From Saksenaea vasiformis B4078 (Eukaryota; Mucoromycota; Mucoromycetes; Mucorales; Saksenaeaceae), in assembly GCA_000697055.1 (NCBI GenBank), contig JNDT01002186.1:1-20672 (forward strand): a stretch of 20,672 bases of DNA. Direction: 5' to 3'. The notes beneath the pieces were generated by a model. It did no database searches. It saw only the letters and a program-made list of their open reading frames with translations, and was not told the DNA's origin. Made by a program: the position numbers and the translations under genes. The number at the start of each line of letters is the position of its first letter. Position 1 is the first letter of the stretch. Shown here in pieces: positions 9,389 to 17,701 of this stretch.

Positions 9389-9396
9389 TATTTATA
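9389..9396 (-). promoter_or_regulatory. TATA box of secreted gene 2
   Basis: TATAAATA on the coding strand, 55 bases from the first-exon end exactly as in copy 1. The flanks differ, so the octamer and its spacing appear conserved. Confidence 0.65.
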
Positions 9397-10252
9397 TTTC
9401 CCCGTTCTATACGCATCTCTTCTTTCACTCCTTGTTCTACCGTGACAGGTACAAGCTGGGTTATAGTGAACGCCAAGTATTAGCAGGCGACTCTGAAAAA
9501 GTTTGTGCAACCTTGTATAAGTTATGTAATACTAAAGCAATAAGGTTATTTCACTTATGTTGGATGACAGGAAAAATCAATTTGGGAAACGATACCAAAT
9601 GTCCCGCGTTATTCACATGGAAAAGGAGAACTGGAAAACTGAAGGCTACTTGGTGCATCATGAATTCGCCGGTCATTAAGATGCTACGTGAGGTGCTTTC
9701 GCATGGGTTATACTTGATTTATTATTGCAAAAAAAAATTACACGTTAGAGGAGCATCTATTTTGTACAAATTTAGACATTTCCAATTGAAACGGAGTAAG
9801 CAAGTACTGAGGTTACACGCTGATGCACCAGGATTCTGCTTAGGATTTAAAAAGTGGCTTCTGGCCCAACACAGTGTATTCCCTTTAAGGTAAACCTCAT
9901 ACCTTTTTTATGTTTCGTAAGATAGATGCATCAAATTTAGTAGGTGATGTATCGCACTTGGTTACTCTGGTGCCCTGTCCACTTGGAACTTCTTCGATAT
10001 AATCTTGCGAATATTTACATTAGAATTGCTTAGATAGACGCTTATGTATCCATTTGTCTGTATGTACTATTTGCGAATTTCACAGTAATTCAGAGATGCT
10101 GTTCGGGGGTAATCTCCTTTGAAAGTGCGGTAGTGGGCTCAGACGTTCCGAATCCTTAAGGACCAATGGGACACAGGTGCTACAAAGTGTAACCTTCTCT
10201 TGCAAATCACTCCATAGTATTAGACATAGCAAGAAGCACGTGTGCACCCATG

Positions 10253-13147
10253 CTACTTATCAAGGGATACGGCCGTCTGTCTTTCGGCGGTATTCGGAGG
10301 ACGTTGAAACGCTTTTGGGCGCTTATTGTTGTTGCGGGACATATGGAGGAAAACATTGAGTATATTGCTCGCCGCCATGCGGTCGCGGTTCCAATAACGT
10401 GCCGTACATGAATCATTGTGACACTCCAGTACAGCGTGTATCCGCGAAGTCTGTTTCTGCAAATCAGGTCTTTCCTTTGCGTTTTTCAGGTTTCTGGTAT
10501 TGCATAGGGGGCAGATCTGCGAAGTTAAATATTCATCGATTAAAAAGACGTATGTGGGTTGCTTGACGTTGTGAAAAGATTAGCATATCATATTAGACAA
10601 CAGAACAATACCTTTCGCTGTCTTGCTTTTTGCTTCAATTTATCCAAAACGGCTTTGGTCGGCGCCGCAGGTCTTCCCTTCATGGATCCACAGAAGGACG
10701 CAATTATAATTGGTTTGGTTCTCTCATCTTCAACATGATTTGGCGAAGCTGGCTTCCATTTCGCATTGTCCCCTTTAGGAGTATTTCTGATGTTTTTACT
10801 GTCGTATTTGACGCTTCCGTCAAGGAGACGATCCACAATCTCGTTGACACCTTTTTGCCTTCCTATATACGGCTTGAATCGTAGCTTGTTGAATCTACCC
10901 ATAGTGTTTGATATTAGCAATGTAACATGACAAATGCAAGCATAATCATCTACCTCAGATCACGGCTGTAGAAATCTACAATCGTATCGTAATGCAGAAA
11001 CATGTAAGACATGCTGATAATCATCGTTTGTAGGTTGGCTGTCTTTATGGAAGGAATCTTGTCAATTATTGACTTCGTTTCTGGATCTTTGGCAGCGTAA
11101 GTATTTCTCTTCTGCGTAGCTCTGTTGAAACCACATATAGAGTAGTATTCCTTTGCGGTTGTTGTACGGACTCGATGAGGGTTATCTCCTACACCGTCAG
11201 CTGCGACATATAGACTGGCGACTCCTGGATCGACGCCCCAGATGATAGCATCATCGAGTCTATCCTTCATATCGGCGGGAGTAATCTGCTTTTTCTTCTG
11301 GTCAAACGGGGCCTTGTACTTTTTAAATACGAACTCGACATCTACACCATCCGTCCGGATGGTGTCCCTTCTTGATATGTCAGAAACTCAACCTACCCGA
11401 CACTCCCTCAACTCACCAGAACATTGTTTTTTCGCTTTCTAGACTCTCCAGTGTTTTGAAACCTATTTTTGACATATCGAACAAAGTAAAATACTCGTGC
11501 CTTGCGTCCACTGGCTTCACCGGAGATGGCTTGTCCCGCCGCCCTGCTTGGAACAGGAGATGTCCCAATGCCTGTCTGTCAATCGTAACGTGTCTCATTT
11601 GCATACTGTGAACAGGCAAAACAGTAAACCTCCTGGTGCCTTTAGGATCGGTATATTTCTCGGGTTTAAAGGAATCATTGTTGATGGACTCTGTTGTCTT
11701 TTTGACAAACGATTCGGAAGTGACGAAAATTTTTTCGGAAGTTTGATATCTGTCCCATTTCTGATCGCTGCCCTCACTGTATGTTCGAGACTTGATCGTA
11801 GACGTTTTGATAACTTATTTGTATCAACCAACTATCATCAAGATTAGGTTTCCATAACCGACTGAAAGAGAGCTTACACTTGTCACCATTCGGTGGACAT
11901 AGGCCGACGAAACGTATTTATGAGGTTCTTGTTCAGTGACGACGATCTTCGTCTCAAATCGTTGTAGGATGCGATAGAGCCACGGTAAGAAAATATGGGG
12001 ACTTGCACTTAAAACATTTTCATCGATCTTCCGTACGCCGACGCATCCTTGAAAGGACTTCACCATCAGGTTCACAATGTCAATGATCCTTTGGTTTTGT
12101 TCAATTGCTTTTGGCCAGTCGCATTCATTATCACAGGCTTTGTTATATATGTACTCCGCAATGATCTTGTGATCATTTACCGTTGATGATTTCCAAAAAG
12201 CTTCATCCTTTTCGTCGGACATGCAAATCAGCATATACTGCGTCGTTTTTCTTTTGAAATTCGCGCATACGTGGTTACGAATAGCTTCTTCGTAATCTTT
12301 GGCGGCTGTATGAACAACGCTCATAAAGCCTTTTGAATCTAAATTTGCTGTCATCAAAGTTATTGATTGATCTCTTGAAACTGGTATACGCATCCTTCAA
12401 GCTTTGGTCTGCATCTCTTGCTTCACCCGCGACTAATGCGAACAGTTGGTAACATAATTGATGTGTAACTGGTGGGATTTCTTTCGATTCCGAAAGCAAC
12501 TTGGTGAAATAATAGTTTGCGAAGAGCGACCCGACATAGGTCACATCCCGGATGTGTTTCACGCACTCGATAACACATTGTTCGAAAGCCTGGCTGCGGC
12601 AGGTGGTGGATAAGGATGCCTTGATTACCCTTGTACGACTGAAACCCTGCGGTGGTTTCCGCCTTGGAGTGTACTTGCCACACAGCTTGCCACTGCTCCT
12701 TTGGTGATCCGTTCCACCACAAGTCGGACACTTCAAAATTTCTCCTGCAGCTAGCTTGGCCTCCTTTCGTTCTTGCTGTATAGTTGCTTTGGCTTCGTAT
12801 TTTGCTTCTCTCTCTTCTGAAACGCCTTTTCAGCCTTTATCAGTGCTTTTGATTTCTTTGAAGACGACCCTGTATCAGATCGTGAGTGGAATGCATAAAC
12901 GCTTTACGAATAAAGATTAGGCCATACCTTGTTGAGACACACTTGAAGTATATTTTGTGGAACTACTTTCTCCTTGACCAGAGTTGTCTTGAGGTACGCC
13001 AGGTAAAGTCACCGCCTTTTCCTTTCCCTTTCGCGAGCTACTACCAGCACCTAAACGTTTTGGACGTTTAAAGGGGATAGATTTCTGGAAATCATCGTCT
13101 TCATCGTCGTCTTTAGAAGGGGTTTCGCGTTTTCTTTTTGCATCCAT
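10253..13147 (-). CDS. Fanzor (eukaryotic TnpB-like RuvC nuclease)
   Basis: Seven exons on the minus strand (12928-13147, 12427-12816, 11878-12380, 11417-11790, 10954-11367, 10612-10894, 10253-10561) encode about 830 residues. The N-terminus is basic/acidic and disordered, with an NLS-like KRKRE and FKRPKR. A zinc knuckle CPTCGGTDHQRSSGKLC follows (C103, C106, H111, C119). RuvC-I is GVDPG (D542), RuvC-II is IDEYLTS (E738), the zinc site is C745/C748/C775/C780, and RuvC-III is WNRDRMAASNI (D788). A TIRTDGVDV block precedes RuvC-I. Known for the family: Fanzors are RNA-guided DNA endonucleases related to TnpB and carried by eukaryotic transposable elements. All catalytic residues are intact, so the protein may be active. 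Frame changes are explained by introns of 46-111 nt; the 11791-11877 junction is the least certain, with an alternative acceptor 24 bases upstream. An in-frame ATG at 13171 is also possible. Confidence 0.8.
12381..12426 (-). other. 46-nt intron that resolves a frame change in the Fanzor-like gene
   Basis: The zinc-knuckle frame and the next coding frame overlap near 12300-12400 and looked like a frameshift. A GTGAAG donor and a TACCAG acceptor remove 46 nt and join them in phase 1. At 46 nt it is the shortest intron in the window, close to the 49- and 50-nt introns nearby. Confidence 0.5.
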
Positions 13148-13267
13148 AATGAGTAAAAGAGATAAATCCAAAAAGTTGACAGCAGGACCTTGGATATGAC
13201 CACATCACCTCAAGCAGTCACTGGTATTGATCACGCCTTTTCCGCAATTTTCACCTTGTTCAATGAT

Positions 13268-13437
13268 AATTGTTGTATAGGAATAAGTAAACCAAAAAAA
13301 ATAAAATGGATAATACACTTTTTGTTGGTTATGCTTGATCAGCGATTTGACATGCGAGAAATTCACTCCGACAAGTGCTGACCTGCGCTGCACTCTGGTA
13401 AGTACTTGTCGGAGTGAATTTCTCGTTTGGTATAGCA
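13268..13437. repeat. Hairpin module 1 (upstream of the Fanzor-like gene)
   Basis: A ~170-bp module: AATACACTTT, then ATGCTTG, then a hairpin with arms 13355-13376 and 13404-13425 (22 bp, perfect) around a 27-base loop containing CTGCGCTGCACTCTGG, then TTTGGTATAGCA. The same order occurs at 15375-15562 and partly at 15225-15352. Confidence 0.75.
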
Positions 13438-13960
13438 AAGTTGAATAGGCATATGGGTTTCGGGTTGTTTAGTAGGTGCTTGACAGACAGGAGATCCTTT
13501 ATTACTCTTCTTTATTTGGTTGTGAAGTAAGAGATGATTATATGTGGTTACGCGTCTGTCCTTATTATTGTTGTGGTAAACCAACAACGGTAATGAGAGG
13601 CAACTCTCTACTTACATATTTTCTCAATTACATGCTATAAGAGCAGGGTCAATGAATTACAACTATCAATCGGAGTCTATAATATAGTCAGAAAGGGAAG
13701 ACATTTATCCGAAGTTATAAATATTGACCCATCACAATTTCTGAATAAACACGACTCTCACGATACTTATCGATTGAATCTTCCCAAAAACCAAGTTTAC
13801 AACAATTGTTCTATTCATTTGGAGATTGTAACCTTGACCTTGAGATCTGTGTTCCTGAGTTGGTCTTTGACTTTGGATATAATGCCGATGTTTAGATGTG
13901 GATCTATGTCCTCATATGTGACCTATACGACAGACGGTCATTGCAAGAAGGTATGCCACT
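13438..13960. other. Unassigned stretch between hairpin module 1 and the purine-rich repeat
   Basis: A/T-rich DNA without a convincing frame longer than about 70 codons and without splice chains that I can defend. Confidence 0.4.
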
Positions 13961-13964
13961 GAAA

Positions 13965-14760
13965 AAATCGTCATTAGAAGTGGTGCAAAAAGAAAGAAAA
14001 ACGTATCCGCAAGAGAAGGATGGCAAGAAAAAGCGTTGCAAGAAGAAATGTATGCAAGAAGTAGCTATCCCAAGAGGAATACGCATAAGAAGAAATCATA
14101 AAAAAGACGCATTTCAAGGAGAAATATTGCAAGAAGATGCATCGTGAGAAGGACCATTGCAAAGCGATGGATCGCAGCAAAACTACGGGAATATGCCATT
14201 TCATGAAGGAACGTCGTGCAAGAACATTCTACGCAAAAGGCACCATTGAAACAAACAGAACAGAACAGAATGACAACATCATGGAAAATCATTGCAAGAG
14301 ATGTCCACCGCGACACATTCGCAAGATAACCTACAAAAGGAAGAAGCGGTGAAAGAAGCCATTGTTGAAAGATTTTGCATGAAGAAAAATATATTAAAAA
14401 ATTCGCAAGAAACATTTTCAAGGAAATCGATCCTAAAAAGGAACTAACTCGAAGAAGAATGGTTCTCAAGAAGCAATGACCTCAAGAAGCGATGTTCTCT
14501 AGAAGAAACTTCCTCGAGAAGGAATGTCTTCAAGAATCTACATCCTCAAGGAGAGATATCCTCAAGAAGAAACATCCTGAAGAAGCGATGTCTTCAAGGA
14601 ACACTGTCTTCAAGAAACGTTCTCGATGAGAAATGTCCTCAAGAAGCGACGCTCCGAAAACAAACGATTCTCGAAAAGAAATGTCATCAAGAAGAAAAAT
14701 CACGCTTGAAGATTCATCCGAAGAAAAAAAAGGCATTGCAAAAGGTCACTGTAGTCAAAA
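13965..14760. repeat. Degenerate purine-rich tandem repeat
   Basis: About 800 bp with a strong A/G bias on the plus strand. The left part repeats CATTGCAAGAAG-like units about every 24 bases or multiples; the right part repeats CTCAAGAAGCGATGTC-like units about every 16-18 bases. Short frames across it are riddled with stops: Lys/His/Cys-rich on the plus strand and LLEDIS-rich on the minus strand. It looks like an old minisatellite, or a repeat-protein exon that has decayed. Confidence 0.6.
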
Positions 14761-14959
14761 GAAGAATGACCATTGGCAAGACGCGAAGTCATAAAGAAAA
14801 CATGTAGAAAAATAGGTACTTGCAGGAGCTGTAACAGATAATACTTCCAATCGCAAGTGCTGCAGACCAACCAATGCCAAATTTCGAAAATGTTCCAGCA
14901 GTCCTGGAGTTCTGTATATTGCATATCAGATCCTTGGAGCTTACTGTTCGATCTTCACT

Positions 14960-15075
14960 TCACAGTAGCCCAGGGAGACCCAGGACCTCCAAGATTGCAC
15001 TGGGGCAAGCCCCCAGACCCCCATCACTCTGGCTCGGTCCTCTCGGACCCCGGAATCTCAGCATCCAGTAAGAAC
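14960..15075. repeat. GC-rich palindromic island
   Basis: A sharp GC-rich block in A/T-rich surroundings. It has nested short hairpins: GGGGCAAGCCCC (15002-15013) and GGTCC-TCTC-GGACC (15036-15049), plus CCCAGGGAGACCCAGG near 14969. The flanks do not code convincingly. It resembles a structured dispersed repeat or a small-RNA-derived element. Confidence 0.45.
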
Positions 15076-15199
15076 GTGTGTGCTTTCCAATCAAAATACA
15101 GTATGAGTTCTCCGATAGCCAACCCAAACGCGTAAAAGGCTCCGCTTTTGCCAATCAAAGTGCGTAAATGGCAAGCTTTTTCTTGTTTTTTCAGACTAG

Positions 15200-15352
15200 T
15201 TGCGACTTTCGCTTCGCTCAATAGCAATAGCTGTATGGGAAAGGAGCAGAAAAGGACAGAGAAGGGGCTGGTGAATAATACTTTTTAATTGATAATGCTT
15301 GATCTAATGTCTTTCGGTACTGAGGAAAGTACACTCCGAAAAGTGCTTGTGT
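15200..15352. repeat. Hairpin module 2 (partial)
   Basis: Begins with CTTTCGCTTCGCTCAA and runs through AATAATACTTTT and ATAATGCTTG to CACTCCGAAAAGTGC. It is a direct repeat of the next module (about 15345-15498) but lacks the distal arm found in modules 1 and 3. Confidence 0.65.
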
Positions 15353-15562
15353 GACCTTTGCTTCGCTCAACTGTAATCATTGTATGAAAAAGAATTAGAG
15401 AGAGGCGGAGAAGGAGATGGTGAATAATACACTTTCTAGTTGATAATGCTTGGTCGAGCGTCTTTTCGGTGCTGAGAACAGTTCACTCCAAAAAGTGCCT
15501 GGACCTCCGCTGCGCTCTGGTAAGCGCTTTTTGTTCGTTTCCCATTTGGTATGATATAGCAC
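15353..15562. repeat. Hairpin module 3
   Basis: Same order as module 1: AATACACTTTC, ATAATGCTTGG, a left arm CAAAAAGTGC (15489-15498), a loop with CCGCTGCGCTCTGG, a right arm GCGCTTTTTG (15524-15533), then ATTTGGTAT and ATAGCA. The arms pair over ten positions with one G-U-type wobble. They differ from module 1 in compensating ways. Confidence 0.7.
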
Positions 15563-15650
15563 GGCATGGATGATGCTTGTGCTGTGTATCGAACCAATGA
15601 AATGTACAGGTGTAGCCAATCAAAGGTCGCAAAAACAGGCCAAACAATTA

Positions 15651-15851
15651 TCAGTGTAGGACACAAACGTACGGCAAAATTGCATTTGCGGACCTTCCCA
15701 AGCTTTCCAACATGCGGTGATCTTCCATAATAAAGGCAACGACGCGACCGTCATTCCTCACAGGTCTGTTGTTTGGACAGAGACGACTGGAACTGCGACG
15801 ATGGTCATTTCCCCCGCAAGAAGGACAAAAGGAAGTACGAACAGAAGGCAT
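15651..15851 (-). pseudogene. Truncated zinc-knuckle locus, related to the Fanzor N-terminal region
   Basis: The ATG at 15851 opens MPSVRTSFCPSCGGNDHRRS and the frame continues to CPNN, matching the zinc knuckle of the Fanzor-like gene (C-x2-C-x4-H-x7-C). The frame then runs 40 more residues with no recognisable domain and stops at 15651. No RuvC motifs follow: the next DNA leftward is hairpin module 3. It is either an internally deleted element keeping only its 5' end, a first exon that has lost its partners, or a small knuckle-only gene. Preceding bases TGATATCAGTTGATAT hold a short direct repeat. Confidence 0.5.
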
Positions 15852-16819
15852 TTTTTCTGTTATCAACTGATATCAACTGATGAAGACCTGTAAGAAAAAG
15901 GAAAAAAAAACAACAACTGCGGAGTCTCTCTGAGAGAGAGAAAAGTAATCAGGAGTACCTTCCAAATTAAGGAGATAGCATGAAATCCTATCCAACCAAT
16001 TTCTAGTCCAGTCAATCCATTTGTCCAACCATACATCGTAAATCGTTGAAACTCAGTCTGAGCAATTATATATATGCGGGATATACCACCTCAATTTCAC
16101 ATAGTCTGGGAACACCAGATCCACGAGTCCGCCGGACAGTGGATGTTTTCTTTTCTTCTTCTAAACATGATTCGTTAATGTCTTCTACTGTGGATTTATC
16201 TTCTTCTCATCATGCATGAATGGATTGATTTATCAGTAGCTAGTTACAAAACTGACTTCTTTGTATATATGCACGATTTTCTTTCTTTTCCAACCTTGCT
16301 ACTACAGCCGTTTGGTTAGGATCCTTTTTTTTTTTTTTTGGCATGCAAGTTTGCGCCGATTGAAAGTTAGTCATGGGGTTGTAGTTCTTCGTACCAGAAG
16401 AAAGATGACATTTTCCATGGTTTATATAACATGAAACTGTGGGGATATGTGTTATGCTTACTAGAAGTCAGAGATCTCTTTTTTTTTCCATCAGCTGTCA
16501 GTCAATGTGACGGTCTTACATAGTCAATTGTGTTATTCATTAAGTCACTTTCTTTTCTTTCTTTCTTTCTTCTTTTATTGTGTTTGATAATGATGAAAGA
16601 TGATGATGGATGAATGAATCAATGATGGTTGCCACATCGTGATGAGTCAAGCATAATATAATTTAAACCAGCGCTCCAAAGCCAGTCAGTCAGGCACACA
16701 GAGCCACAAAGAGAGAGACAGAGACAGAGGGAGAGACGAGGAAAAGAGTAAAAAAAAACACAGAGTGGAAGATAAAAGCAGGGACGCGGTATCTGTATGG
16801 CTCCCTTTTTCTCAGGGAT

Positions 16820-16839
16820 ACACACACACACACACACAC
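16820..16839. repeat. (AC)10 microsatellite
   Basis: Ten uninterrupted AC units between GGAT and CCTG. Confidence 0.95.
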
Positions 16840-17413
16840 CCTGTTTTCTTGGCGGTGAAAGAAATGGGATGTGTGGCTGGTAGGTATTTGGTGGAACAAT
16901 GATGCGGTGATATCGCCATTGAACGGTTAAGTAAGCACAGGGGTAGGTTGCCAGTCTTGCGTGAATTTTGGCCAATGCCCATCATTAAAAAAATTAAGCA
17001 CCAGATGACATGATAAACAGCTTCACCAAATGGGAAAAATGAAGGTTATTACGGAACCCGGAAAGAATCACGATCTTCTTGACTGCTTCTAACATTTGAC
17101 TGCTCTTTTAGAACTTCTTGAAAAAAGGGAGATCACCAGCCCAGCTCACACCAAATTTTATTTATATTTTCTCGCTTATTTTATTTCTTTTCTCTTTCTC
17201 TTACTTTTACGGTTTTCAACAACCCAAACTCTCTCAAATCAAAGCAGCAACTCTTCTTCTTAAACCCTATATTTTTTTTCTTTTTTTTTAAAACCTTTTT
17301 CGTACGTGGATTTCTATTCGTGTTTTTTATAGAACTAATTTTTCCCATTTTTTTTTTCTCTTTCTGTCTTCTGTTTTGTCGATCTCATCTTTTTTCTTAC
17401 CCTGCATTTGGTT

Positions 17414-17515
17414 ATGAATATACTTTGTAGACAATTCTTGAAATCATCAGAAAAATCAATACAGCGTTTTCAGTATTCTGAATCCTATTCGTTTGAACGA
17501 CGTCAGCTCAGTTAA
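17414..17515 (+). promoter_or_regulatory. Possible uORF in the copper-fist leader
   Basis: A 33-codon frame (MNILCRQFLK...) ends at TAA 186 bases before the copper-fist ATG, within the C/T-rich leader. It would matter only if transcription starts upstream of 17414, which cannot be seen here. Confidence 0.25.
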
Positions 17516-17701
17516 GCAATTCATTGCTTTTTGAGCTCTTTGTCTGTTCTTTCGTCTATATATCTCTCTCTATCTTTCTCTTTTTTTTCTTTTCTTCTCT
17601 TTATTTTATAATATTCATTTGTAGTAACCAACAAAACCCTTTTCTTCTCTCTTTATATTACAATTTATACATCTTCTTTTCTTCTTTTTACTTTTTCTTC
17701 A

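Larger units (their letters stand above)
8922..10242. repeat. Segmental duplication, copy 2
   Basis: Direct-repeat partner of 5559-7057. Similarity continues through the CACGTG at 10237-10242 and is lost immediately after, 11 bp before the stop codon of the Fanzor-like gene. A long plus-strand frame (9432-9893) in this copy is interrupted in copy 1 and is not treated as a gene. Confidence 0.72.
10243..13437. mobile_element. Putative Fanzor-bearing mobile element
   Basis: Limits are inferred. The left limit is where similarity to duplication copy 1 stops (10242). The right limit is where similarity between the two hairpin modules stops, after an ATAGCA shared by 13430-13437 and 15556-15562. 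The interval contains the Fanzor-like gene and one hairpin module. No transposase other than Fanzor, no convincing terminal inverted repeat and no target-site duplication were found by eye. Confidence 0.4.
15870..17701. other. Long upstream/leader region of the copper-fist gene with simple repeats
   Basis: No gene recognised. It contains a TTTC-rich run near 16543-16575, GATGATGG-type repeats near 16590-16630, an AG-rich tract near 16705-16745, and (AC)10 at 16820-16839. From 17150 to 17700 it is strongly C/T-rich, as in long fungal promoters or leaders. A 118-codon minus frame over the AC/AG repeats is an artefact of simple sequence. Confidence 0.5.

Noticed and set aside
9432..9893. 153-codon plus-strand frame in the upstream region of secreted gene 2
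   Set aside because: The homologous stretch in duplication copy 1 is broken by an in-frame stop soon after GGTACAAGCTG, similarity is at DNA rather than protein level, and no domain is recognisable.
11595..11831. 78-codon minus frame as the true Fanzor exon
   Set aside because: It stays open after the first possible acceptor but runs into a stop and out of the conserved RFTVLPVHSMQ block; the alternative frame carries that block through to RuvC-I.
12275..12430. Frameshift mutation in the Fanzor-like gene
   Set aside because: A 46-nt GT-AG intron (12381-12426) joins the two frames without any mutation, and the window's other introns are nearly as short. RNA evidence would settle it.
12817..12927. 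Stop codon just after the TACAG at 12870 suggesting a broken Fanzor N-terminus
   Set aside because: Using the later acceptor GTTTCAG (exon starting at 12816) gives a continuous frame into the zinc knuckle.
13268..15562. CRISPR-like array from the repeated hairpin modules
   Set aside because: Only three diverged modules, irregular spacing, ~100-170-bp units and a eukaryotic context.
15585..15610. tRNA T-arm-like GGTTCGAT on the minus strand
   Set aside because: No matching acceptor stem, D-arm or anticodon arm around it.
16619..16975. 118-codon minus-strand frame
   Set aside because: Runs through the AC and AG simple repeats (CVCVCV and SLSLCLCL), which keep frames open by composition.
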